A stretch of DNA of 64,000 nucleotides. Origin: Lunularia cruciata (Eukaryota; Streptophyta; Marchantiopsida; Lunulariales; Lunulariaceae). Under the pieces are notes generated by a model. That model saw nothing but the letters and a program-made list of their open reading frames with translations. It was not told the origin of the DNA and made no database searches. Positions 44,001 to 54,200 of the stretch are shown here, piece after piece; positions within the stretch are counted from its first letter, which is position 1; each line of letters opens with the position of its first letter. The stretch covers positions 79,936,218 to 80,000,217 of the forward strand of contig OX419755.1 in assembly GCA_948567375.1 (NCBI GenBank), written 5' to 3'. The translations under genes were made by a program, and so were the position numbers.

Positions 44001-45860
44001 TTACTAAAATGCTTTAATTTGGTGTTTGTTGTGTTATGACATGACTGATTTTGGTGTCATTGCCAAAGATATTCTTCTTGAAGTGGTTGGATACAAAAGT
44101 CTTCCTTGAAAAAATAGAGATGCATGTTGTCCAGAGAAGAGGTACTTGGAAAATTGGAACATGCAAAATGATGTTGTGTTGTGGTTTTCATAATCCATGA
44201 AAAAGTAAATTGGTGATGGTTATCTCCTTAAAGATGGAGTAGGTTGTATGAGAGATCTCATGGTTGAGCTATTGCCATGTGAGCAATTTATGTACATGTA
44301 TATAGTTGGCTACATGGATTATGGTCTTGTCTTCTTTGAGGTCTCTTTTATATATAGATAGTGGAGAGTTGGGTGGAAGGTGTGGTTTAGTTTAAGGAGT
44401 CTCGAGCGGAAGGAGGACGTTGGGAGTGAGAGTTATAGCATAAAGTGAGCGTTAGAGTGTGGGAGGGAGCATTTGAGTAGGAAATGTCCCATGCTCTCAA
44501 TCTGCCACTCTCAAATCCTTTTCTCATTAAGCTTCAGATTCTACACCGCAACGGCTTACTGGATTGGATGGTGGTACATTTTGGGGCGGTATTCATGGAA
44601 TCAATGATGGAAAACCCAGATCCTATTATCCTTCTAGTGCTTACTTACAAGCAAGTATGGTGCTTGACAATCTATGTGCTCTTGTAGTTGGAGAATGGTT
44701 CAATTTCACTCATGAGCTTAAAGGTGGAGTTGTGGGGTCCTCTTGTCAAAAAGTGAAGAGGCTAAATAACAAAATTGCAAGAGATTGGGTTCCAAGAGGG
44801 GAAGTTGAGAGTTTTTGGGGCCATCAAAGGAGTTTGGGGAAGGCATTCAAGGAAAAAAAACCATGGTTGGAGAGAGGAGCTAATAGGCTATAGTTTGAAG
44901 ACTAAAATCAAGTGATTTGAGCTGATTTTGTGGGAGATATTATTGATTGAATCAAGGGGGTAGAATTCATACCTATAAGCATAAGATAGAAAATTTAGAG
45001 AGCTTTGCAAGACATTTTTATGATATGTTACAGGGGTTGGAGAGTAAACAAAGTGCTTGTAGTGCTAAACTTAAGAAAGTTTAGGGTTTGATCAATCTCA
45101 AATCAGATCTAGTCAATTGAAGTTGGAACTCTAGGAAGTGAGGTGTTGGAGATGAGATGCTTATCAAGTTTGAAAATTTGGTCAATTCTAAAGTTGTGGT
45201 TTGAATCACCTCTTGAAAATTTTCTGTATTTTTGGTGGGATATTTTGTATCTTTGTGCAAAGTTTTCATGTGAATTACTCAAATTGATAATTCAAGGTCT
45301 TGGATCAAGCATACCTAGGTCGATAGAGCTCAGAATTTAGTTTAGCTCAAGAATTGATCCATATCTAAGGTTTGGGGTTGGATTAGGGTACTAAAATTTA
45401 TAGAGGTTTAGACAAGGATACAAATAGCTATTGTGAAAAGTTTGGTTGAATATGAGTCCATGGAGAGTGAGAGCTGATGCAAAAAAACTATACTAAAACA
45501 ACTAGGGTAAGCTTGATAGAGCATTTCTATCTTCTATCATGATTGAGTGACAATTCTCATATTTTTGTGACTATGATTAAGGACTTTAGGTTGTTGGAGT
45601 TTTTTTGAGGATTAAGTGTACCTTTGATCCAAAAATCTGAGCAAAGTTACCCAGAACCAAGAGCAAACCCTAGATTAGGGATTTCAAAATTAGGGTGAAA
45701 ATTATAGAAAGGAGCCAAGTTTGAGGGGAGCTATAATGATCAGATTATGGCTTATCTCATATCATTGGAAAAATAATTCTACATTGAATTTCAGAACACT
45801 TGAATCCAAATCATAAAGAGAAAGTTATGTCTATCTAAGTTACATAGAATTTTCCCCATC
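44000..45860 (+). mobile_element. Family C retroelement fragment, copy C1
   Basis: Sequence from about 44.0 to 45.8 kb matches, in inverted orientation, about 56.1 to 54.2 kb. Shared landmarks include the ORF at 44484-44687, a following block ending in CCATGGTTG near 44860, and leader sequence upstream of the ORF. It is followed at once by a truncated LTR at 45861. No RT or integrase was seen. Confidence 0.6.
44484..44687 (+). CDS. Conserved unknown ORF of family C, copy 1
   Basis: This 67-codon frame reads NPFLIKLQILHRNG, ENPDPIILLVLTYKQV and LTIYVLL before the stop. The same frame, with the stop at the same place, occurs at 55519-55292 (minus), and a more distant version at about 63219-63390 begins just after a PBS. 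Conservation of frame and stop in three copies suggests past coding function, perhaps the start of Gag. The product is unknown. Confidence 0.4.
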   Translation: MSHALNLPLSNPFLIKLQILHRNGLLDWMVVHFGAVFMESMMENPDPIILLVLTYKQVWCLTIYVLL

Positions 45861-46452
45861 AAGGATGGTTCTACATAAGTCATGATTAGCTAAAGTTAGT
45901 TATATGTAAGATAGAGTGAATCTTACTTTAGAGGAAGTGGAAAAGATGAGCACTACTATTTTGGATTTAGTGTATTGACTTGGTATTATTCCAAGGTGTT
46001 TGGCTTTGAGGAAAGAGTTAAGACCTCTTGGACCCACAAGTCTTTTTGTTTCAAATTCTTCTATAGTCCAAGGATAGCCCATGTGAAGGAATCCTTAACT
46101 TAGTAATTAAGTCAAGATAAGACCACATGCTTAGGGGAATATTCCCATGAGAATGGATATTCCTTTAAATTTTTTACTTTATTTGACTTTTAGCCTAGTA
46201 ACTCCTATAATTAATAACTTTGGTGCATAACTATTTCACAAGTATATAAACTAGGGATGAGGAGGTACTCATCATCCTTTCATTTGCAATTGTCTCTTTC
46301 TCATTCAGTTCTGTAGTGAGCAATGGTTTGAGTCTTGGAGTGTTAGCCTTGGAAGAGTATGATGGAGTTGGAATTCTTTGCCTTCTTAGTCCATGGTCCG
46401 CTATCATAATAGCCATCAGAGGTTCATCCTAAGTGAGAGATAGGCTAGCTCA
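45861..46452 (+). repeat. 5'-truncated LTR of the TGTAACACCC family
   Basis: It aligns by eye with 62580-63178 from GGATGGTTCTACAT onward, including the shared CATGTGAAGGAATCCTT block, the TATATAAAC box, and the closing CATCAGAGGTTCATCCTAAG then GGCTAGCTCA. The first 95-100 bp of the LTR are missing. No PBS follows. Confidence 0.75.
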
Positions 46453-48400
46453 AAAAACCACTAATCAATAGAACAAGGAAGGAGAAGCAAGGAGACAAAG
46501 AAGATGTCAACTTAGAAGCCACTTTCTTCATCTACTAGCTCATCAAGTTTGAGCTCCATGGCCAAATCATCTTCTTCCAAACACAAAAAGGAAGAGTTGA
46601 AGGAAAGACATTATCATTAGAAGAAGATTTTACAAGTTTCAAAGACTCTCCAAAAAATGGACAGTAAGCTGGAAGAATGTACAAAAGACTTCACAACTTC
46701 AAAGTGCAATTGGTGGGACAAAAAGAGAAGAGAAGGATGCCTTCCTACTTGCATCCTACCATTTGGTGTATAACATGTGGCAAACCATGCCACACTTATA
46801 CCCTAACATAGAACTAGTGGAGTAGGCTACTCCTTAAGAGCCACAAAAATACTTTGTGGAAGAAGAGGATCTAGTTTTTTCTATGCATGAATATCATAAA
46901 AGGAGTGGTTAGGCATATAGATTGAGTAAGTGTTGGTTTTCTATTCTAAAATATGAAATATACATGAGTGTTTAAGGATACAGGTAGAGACAGCACTATT
47001 AGAACTTCTTAACCATAGTCCAAAACTCTAGGTATTGAATGGTTTGTGGGTCTAATCATAGAAAATACATATTGGTTTGTTAGGGTGTTAGTTTGCATAA
47101 TCTCTCTCTTGATAGGTATGGCAATGGATGTCTGAAGGGATTGTGGAATGGTAGTCCAAACTTGGTGGGAGATCTTGTGCATGCTGATTGTACTTTGTCT
47201 ATAGTTGGTTGAAGCTTGAGATTGTATGGATAGAAATATCATTATCCTTATTGCATTAGTATTGTTGGCACTGTTGGCATATGTCAAAGCGGCTATTCTT
47301 GCCATGCTAGGAGAATTCTTGGTTAGTTTGGAGGTTTGGACATTTTGTTTTTGTATGACCATAGCTTCTGCAAACTTCAAAAAAGATATTGGGAGTGAGG
47401 ATGGTGTTGGAAGATGAAGGAATTGTCTAATATATTGCCAAATTGTCTATTGAGTTAACAAGACATTTACTTCTAAACTTTGGCATACTCAAGGCCAAAG
47501 TTAATATTTAACATGGACTAGAGGTTGTATTGGATGGAGTTTGAGAGAGGATTATTTAACATCAAATAAAATATAATGAGATAAGGAACATAAATTACAA
47601 GCACAAGGAACTTGATAATGATGATATGAAAAAACATAAACATAAAACATATGAGACTTATGAAACTAAAAGGCTTTTATTGATAAATAGTGTATAAGAT
47701 CTCAAGGTTTGGTCAATACATGGATCTCAAGGTATGTATATGAAAATTTTAAACCTTGATTAATTCCTAAAGTGTGGTGCTAGGCCTTGGCTAATTTCCA
47801 GGCCATCCTTAATTATTAAATTATGGCATTACTAAACCTAATTTGGTCCATATTGGTTTCCTACCCTTATGGTCCGTTCTATTGGCTAGTCCATTATAAG
47901 GTTTGTTATATTTTGTAGTCCACTATAAAAGGAGTTCTATTCTTGCACATGAGAAGCTTAGAGTTTTCTTGTTCTCATGTGTTAGCATCTCCACCAATTG
48001 GATGCTCTTCCCAAAGGTACTTATTTTCTTTTTGATTTAGCATTTCCACCATGGCTACTTTGGGAAGACTTTAAACTTGAGAAAGACAAGATCAAATTAT
48101 GCAAAATATGTGAGTTGCAAGGGAAGATCAACTAAAGAATGACTAAGAAGCACAAGAGGATAAAAATTGCAATTTCATTGACCAGGTTCTGCAACGCATA
48201 ATTGATACCTTGTTCCTCTTAGGAGTTATTCTGATAATATCATACCTACAAGCCCAATAGTCATAGTGATTTGTGAGAAACCAAGAGTGAAAAAGAACAC
48301 AATACCAATGAAGAGCATTAGGTAGGTTCCTTCATTTGCAATGAAGAATCTTGCAATTCAAAGGCCTTGAGATCAAAGGTCTTGAGTAGAATTTGGATCA
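46453..48400. other. Repeat-derived region without assignable gene
   Basis: Open frames here are short and unrelated to known families. A TATAAAAGGAG box near 47934 lies in a stretch (47860-48010) that looks like an LTR promoter, with ATTGGCTAGTCCA and a later ATTGGATGC. No boundaries could be fixed. Confidence 0.3.
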
Positions 48401-48429
48401 TTTGTTTGCTTGGATTTGGAATGTAAGTT

Positions 48430-49596
48430 TTTTAGGGTTCATGGCAGAAATCATTGCAATCATTTATGAGGATGGTCCCAAAGTAGAAGGGAAGAGAGGA
48501 CATCTGGATCACTAGACTAAGTCAAATTGGAGATTGGTTCTAGGGAGAGAGGCTGGGGATTCATCTAGTATCACCTTCTTTTGGAAGTGTGACACATCAA
48601 AAGAAATTGCAAAAGTGAGGGATTTGTTTAGCACTGCTCTCAAAAAGAATGGGTATAAGGTGGAGAGCTATAGAGACCTGATACAACAAAGTATCATATG
48701 GGCTCTCATGGTGATGTTTAAACTAGAGCACACCACCTATGTCACAAAGTAGCATGCCATCTTCTTCCATCAAATGTTTGCAAGAGAGAGAGTGAACTTG
48801 GCAAGGTACTTCATCTACAAACCAGACAAATGTTTAGAAGATAGAGGACAAAGACACCTCCACATTATTTTTTACCACTTGTAGCTCATTTGTTCCTTGG
48901 ATTAAATCTTCTCAACTTGGAGGAGAAGAAGATGATAGTGTTGTATGTCCATCTGAACCTGCATCAAGAAGCAAATTCCAACAAGTAGTACTACATAAAG
49001 CAAATCCGAGAAGGTGATGAGGACTTTGCCAAGACAGGAAGAAAATGAATTAAATTAGTTATCATTCCAAGTCCAATGTCAAGGAAGAGAAATTGACTTG
49101 AGAATATAGTTTTCCTGGTTCAATCAAGCAAGACAAGGAGACTGAACCCGAGGCATAAAGAGGTGGTAGAGTTGTCATCAAGGGCAAAGTCTAAAGGCAA
49201 GGCCAAGAGCAAAGGTGAAGATTCTAACAAAGATGAAGATGAGCTCATGCTGCAAAGTCAAAAGTTGAGTAAGAGTGATGGAGAGCCTGAAGTCCAACAG
49301 GCGGTGGATGGAGAGTCTGAAGAAGAAGAGAGGGAGTTCCATGCCCAAATTGAACTCATGGAAGGAGGAGATGGCCGATACCTAGATTTGTTAAAGGAAG
49401 ACATTCTAGAGGTGCAAGAGGAAGAGTGTCATACTCCAAGGACAAGAGAACTCTCCAAGAAAGAAAATGCAAGTTTTTCACTCAATACTCTGATGCCCCA
49501 AAGGAGCCCCTTCTCTTTATTATATAGCAAAGAAGATCTCCTCAAAGCAAGCTCACCCTTGAATCAGATACATGGATTGGTGACCTTTCAAGATTA
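48430..49596 (+). mobile_element. Family D retroelement fragment, copy D3
   Basis: This is a plus-strand copy carrying the acidic ORF (49163-49630) and an upstream frame at 48534-48752. It is cut off at 49597, where the opposite-facing copy D2 begins. The acidic ORF consequently reads a few codons into D2 sequence. Confidence 0.5.
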
Positions 49597-49630
49597 TGTG
49601 ACAACCCAAGAAGTATCAATTTTGCAATAA
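49163..49630 (+). CDS. Acidic ORF of family D, copy D3
   Basis: This 155-codon frame has a basic start (SRAKSKGKAKSKGEDSN), an acidic Glu/Ser/Asp middle and the conserved motif LMEGGDGRYLDLL (compare DCMEGGNTPYLEL in D1). There is no AT-hook. Its last dozen codons come from the neighbouring D2 terminus, so the natural C-terminus is lost. Function unknown. Confidence 0.4.
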   Translation: MVELSSRAKSKGKAKSKGEDSNKDEDELMLQSQKLSKSDGEPEVQQAVDGESEEEEREFHAQIELMEGGDGRYLDLLKEDILEVQEEECHTPRTRELSKKENASFSLNTLMPQRSPFSLLYSKEDLLKASSPLNQIHGLVTFQDYVTTQEVSILQ

Positions 49631-50539
49631 TCAGTAAGTAAAGTTCATTCCCATAGAGATACAAGTAAAAAATGGTCAAATATGAAGTACAATAGTAATA
49701 CTTAGTTCTCTTGGTTGCATCTTTAATCTCTTAGGTAGAAACCACACTTAGAAGAGAGTAACAAGCACTAACCCATAATCTTGTCACAAATTAAAACTCC
49801 ATAATCACAATACCCTCAAATTTTTCCAAACCAATTTTGATTGTGATGATTCAGATTCTTTTGAAGATGGATACTTCATTGCAAAATGACTTTGCCTCAA
49901 AATTATGTTCCACCCCTCCACTTATGACACAACTTCTTTGATCAAAATTACTTCACATCAAACTCACGTTGCACTTACATATTTAGAATACTACCAACAC
50001 TACAATTCTTCTCAAATCTCTCAAGGCATTTCTTCAATTACACTTCACTCAGGGTCAAACATATAGAATGAAGATCAATCTTATGGAATCCAACAAGCTC
50101 ACTGACTTGCACTTTGAAATTCTACAAACACTCACAAACACAAACACAAACTTGATACACATAATTAAGTTGAAACAACAAGCACTGAGATACAGCACCG
50201 CGCTTTATCTTTCTTCAAAAGTATGGATATTGAACAATGAAATATTGTGAATGCTTCCTTTAAATAGGCACATCACTTTGATAGTTAACTAATATACCAT
50301 TCTGTAACAACCTTACCAACTAATTTGAAATGATAATGCACCTCTTCATATCTGCCTCTTCAAATCTCAAAATTTCTTTACTCCAATCCAATGTTAACCT
50401 CAACTTTGGCTTCCAAATCCAATTCTACTTCACAAATTTCCCCTTCTTTGGGTCTTAATACTAAATCTTCTATTGTTTCAACTACCTTTGCACTTTGAAT
50501 TATAGTTGCAGACACGGGTAATCTATCTACTTCTTTATC

Positions 50540-50767
50540 CTACGACCCACTCTTCTCTAATATCTTAGGCAAATCACCCAAAGATACCTCCACTTCTACC
50601 TTAGCTACTTCAGAGTAGATATTCTTCTTTTTCTTACTTTGAAGTTCATCTAACTCCTTCCTTGCTAAATCTAATCTGAGACAAACATTCTCTCCTACTT
50701 CTAATATCTTCTTATCTACTCTCTCCCTTAAATTAATCAATAACTCATTCAAATTTACATCATTCAC
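50540..50767 (-). CDS. Coiled-coil ORF of family D, copy D2 (downstream)
   Basis: This 75-codon frame is rich in Leu, Glu and Lys with heptad spacing (LLINLRERVDKKILEVGEN; LARKELDELQSKKKKN). It is probably a piece of a longer coiled-coil protein that also includes 51195-50989. No motif points to a function. Confidence 0.35.
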   Translation of the reverse strand: MNDVNLNELLINLRERVDKKILEVGENVCLRLDLARKELDELQSKKKKNIYSEVAKVEVEVSLGDLPKILEKSGS

Positions 50768-50988
50768 TTTCTTTGTCCTTGTCTCCTACACTAACAATTT
50801 CAATTTGTGTAGTATTTCTTCCTCCAATTGAACTTTAGATACCATATTGAGCATCGCCTTCAATCTCACAACTACTTCATTAACTATATCTGGTTTATTT
50901 GTCTTCAATTTTTCTCTTTCCACCTACAACTCCTCTCTATACACCTTCATCTTGTTGTCCAACTTGGCTTTCAATGCTTCCTTCTCCT

Positions 50989-51195
50989 TTACATTTTTTT
51001 GAGTTGCACTTCCATTCCTTTGATTAAACCATGCAATCTTTCCTCTTCTTGACTTTGTGCAGTCAATTCTCTTTGCCAGGCGTGATCTTTCTTTACCGCA
51101 CTTGTTTTCAAGCTATACAACTCTTGTCCCATCATTGCTACCATAGCCTTCAGATGAATAACTTCTACTCGAGCATCATGCACTTCCACCCTCAA
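50989..51195 (-). CDS. Coiled-coil ORF of family D, copy D2 (upstream)
   Basis: This 68-codon frame shows heptad-like hydrophobic spacing and charged residues (VIHLKAMVAMMGQELYSLK; RELTAQSQEEERLHGLIKG). It lies between the acidic ORF and the second coiled-coil piece in element sense. Probably a fragment of one broken protein. Confidence 0.35.
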   Translation of the reverse strand: MRVEVHDARVEVIHLKAMVAMMGQELYSLKTSAVKKDHAWQRELTAQSQEEERLHGLIKGMEVQLKKM

Positions 51196-51721
51196 TGCTG
51201 CTCCCTTTGATATTTGTCTTGCTTTGCCATTGCTTTGCCTCTCTTTACAAAGTCTTCTATTAGACTCTTAAATTCCTTTCTCCAAAGTTTTGCCTCAGCC
51301 TGAAGTTCTTTGGCTACCCTAAACCCTTGGATTAACTTCCTTCTCAACTTGGAACTTTCTTCCCTCATATATTTTACTACTCTATTTATCCCTCAACCCT
51401 AAATGACTTCCCTTCAAGTTTTCTCTCTTCTTCTTCAATTGGAATAACAATGGACATACAATCTTTGACAAGTATTCCACTCCATCAAAGTCTCTTATAG
51501 TTTATTGATCTTTGGGCTTTGCCTCCTTCATCACTTCTTCTACTTGAGCTTTACTCTAAAGTCTTGATCTTCTTACATTCAGAGTCATTTCATCCAAGAT
51601 TTCTCCCTCTTCATCTACTTTATGCACTTTACTCAGTTTTGCAATTGTGGTCTGCGTATCTTCTCTTTGATTTCTAAAACCCCAACTTTGGTTCAGCTTC
51701 TTAGGTTTTTTCAATCTCCAT

Positions 51722-52078
51722 CTATAGCAATTCTAGACAAGGCATATGTCCTCCTCCCATGCGGTCAATTGTGGTAGGGAACTCCCAATCTTCTTCCTCA
51801 CCATTATTCTCTCCTTGTTGTTGAACTTCAAGTTCATCCTCACTTCCGGTGCTTGACTCTTCACTCCTTGGTGCGAGCTCTGGTTCTTTCTCTCCACCTA
51901 AGTCTTCTATCTTATAATCGGCTTCTCCTTTTGATTCTTCTACCCCCGATGACTCATTGTTCACTACGATGTTGTGCTTTGAGTTCACATTCCTTGTCTT
52001 TTTGGGCTGAATTGGTGATACCATCTCCTTAGGATGACTCCACTTCTTTGTCTTTGGAATAGTCACTGCTACTTTCAT
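51722..52078 (-). CDS. Acidic ORF of family D, copy D2
   Basis: This 118-codon frame is collinear with the AT-hook ORF of D1: the basic segment reads PKTKKWSHPKEMVSPIQPKK where D1 has RPRKRGRPKGRVSPLQPQK. The RGRP core is therefore lost. The acidic block (GGEKEPELAPRSEESSTGSE) and DRMGGGHMPCLEL are retained. Function unknown. Confidence 0.45.
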   Translation of the reverse strand: MKVAVTIPKTKKWSHPKEMVSPIQPKKTRNVNSKHNIVVNNESSGVEESKGEADYKIEDLGGEKEPELAPRSEESSTGSEDELEVQQQGENNGEEEDWEFPTTIDRMGGGHMPCLELL

Positions 52079-52500
52079 GTTTTAGCCCATTCTTGCATAG
52101 TGATCATCACTACTTTGAAGTTATTGGATGTATTCCTGCTCCTCCTTGTCCGCTTTTTCTCATAAATCTGGATGAAAGTGAGGCACCATCTTCTTCCGCT
52201 GCACCTCCTTCATTAGATTCAACCTAGAAGTAGAAGTGTAGTGAACAAAGTAGAAGTGTGTTTCAAATGGCACCAAATAGTGTAGAGTTGCTTGATCTCT
52301 CCAACTCCACACCATCTGCCGTGTTCTCTGGTGAAAACACTTCACCCAATTCATTGGCACTCTTGCAAACATCAAGTGGAAGAACACTAACTAGCACTGC
52401 ATCACGTATGTGGTTTGATCTGGCTTGAACAGTGCCATCATCATCCCAACAATACTTTGCCTTATCGGGTCTTGATAGGTATTGACCTTATACCATGTTC

Positions 52501-53176
52501 TGTGAGCCGGCCTGTCTCTCACGTAGGTGAACCTCTAATGGCTATTATGGAAGTGCACCATGGACTTAGAAGGCAAGGAACCCCAACCCCATCATACTCC
52601 TCCAAGACTCAAAACATTTCTCACTAGAGAACTCAATGAGAGAGAGATAATTGCAAATGAATGGATGATGAGTACGTCTTCACCCCTAGTTTATATACTT
52701 GTGAAATAGTTATGCACCAAAGTTACTAATTACTGGAGTAACTCAAGTTACTAAGCTAAAAGTCAAGTAAATTCAAAAAGTATAAAAGAATATCTATCCA
52801 CATGTGCATATTCTACTAAGCATGTGATCTTATCTTGACCCAACCACTAAGTCAAGGATTCCTTCACATGGGCTATCCTTGGACTATAGAAGAATCCAAA
52901 ACAAAAGGGCTTGCGGGCCCAAGATTTTTCAACTCTTTCCTCAAAGCCAAACATCTAAGAATAATACCAAGTCAAACACACTAGAATCCAAAATAGGTGC
53001 TCATCTTTTCTACTTCCTCTAAAGTAAGGTAACCTCTATCTTAGCTATGACTAACTTTAGCTAATCATGACTAATGTAGAACCATCCTTTATCTCTATAT
53101 AAATAACATCTCTCAAGTACTAGTAATACCAAACTAAATATCACAATACTACATACATGCACAAATGGGTATTACA
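52501..53176 (-). repeat. Solo LTR of the TGTAACACCC family
   Basis: This is a 676-bp LTR running from TGTAATACCC (53176) to GGCTCACA (52501) in element sense, matching 62487-63178. GTTC occurs on both sides (52497-52500 and 53177-53180), a target duplication of at least 4 bp. Removing the LTR and one GTTC restores collinearity with copy D1 near 17175-17215, which shows the empty site. No internal sequence remains. Confidence 0.88.
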
Positions 53177-53740
53177 GTTCTTTGTACACGGAGCATTGAA
53201 GGAATTGCAGACTTCTACAATTTTCTTTGCAGACTCTTCCTTCTTGAGGAATGTAGCCCTAGTTTTCTCACAAGCCTCTCTCCCCAAAACCAATCTCCAA
53301 TCTGCCTCTATCCATCAAGCCGGATTGCCTCTCTTCCCTTCTTCCTTGGGAACCTCCTCATAATTGCTCATAGCTACTTCAGCCATGAACGTTGGAAAAC
53401 TCAAGTTCCAGTTCTAGGCCAAAAACCTGATACAAAGTCTACTCAGAACATTGATCCTTGTTGTCATATCTAATCTCCAAATTACAAGATTTCTCATTGC
53501 AAGTGAGGGACTCTTCTTCTCATCCTTTATTGGCATTGTGCAATCTTTTACTCGTGGTAGCTGGAAATGGATCCTCCTGTTGTCATACTTTTTCTTTTCT
53601 CTCTATGGGAACACATAGGATGCCTAGCTGTAGAGACTATAGATCAGAGGCTAGAGGTAAACCCGTAATGACTTGACTGAACATGCATGTGACCCTATCG
53701 CAAGAACCCACCTTTCTCATAACTAATATTCTTGCTATCG

Positions 53741-54200
53741 AGAAGGGTAGTACCAGGCAACCTAACATGTCATCACAACATGCACTCCTAGTCTACTGGT
53801 CATCACTTCCAGCATTACCAAGGAGAAATACACAGCACTCTTAGAAGGAAATAATCTAAGCACAATGCCCGCACACCAATCCAAGCCAACTGGGCGTACA
53901 AACAGGCATACAAGCACAAAGAGGATCCAATCACAAGAATACAGCAACAACTCTCTGTACTTCTTGTCAAAAAAGAGCTTTAGAGCCTTCTTGCTCTATC
54001 ATCAAGCTCATTTCAACCTGTACTCCAAACCTCCTCCCATCTGTACTTCAGATCTCAACAAATTTCTACTCCATGTGGGAATTTTCTATGTCTTTTTTAT
54101 GGAGAAAACTCTACGCAACTCATATGCAAATAACTATTTCTATATAGCTTGTATTTGAGTGTTCTAGGATTCAATGGAAATCTTGTGAGATCAGCTTTCA
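53741..54200. other. Fragment similar to probable LTR of element B
   Basis: The words CATCACAACATGCACTC and GTCATCACTTCC, then GGATCCAATCACAAGAA, recur in the same order near 9455-9655. This suggests a related terminal repeat sequence. Boundaries are unclear. Confidence 0.35.

Larger units (their letters stand above)
49597..53740 (-). mobile_element. Family D retroelement, copy D2
   Basis: It begins TGTGACAACCCAAGAAGTAT and is collinear with D1 (14335-17560) on the same strand, interrupted only by a solo LTR at 52501-53176. In element sense there is a leader, an acidic ORF (52078-51722), coiled-coil ORFs (51195-50989; 50767-50540) and an LTR-like end with a TATTTAAAG box near 50260. No reverse transcriptase or integrase is present. 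The rightmost limit is approximate. Confidence 0.6.

Noticed and set aside
45900-46082. Short minus-strand frames such as 46082-45900 and 62829-62641 as conserved proteins
   Set aside because: They recur only because they lie within copies of the same LTR; conservation reflects repeat identity, not coding.
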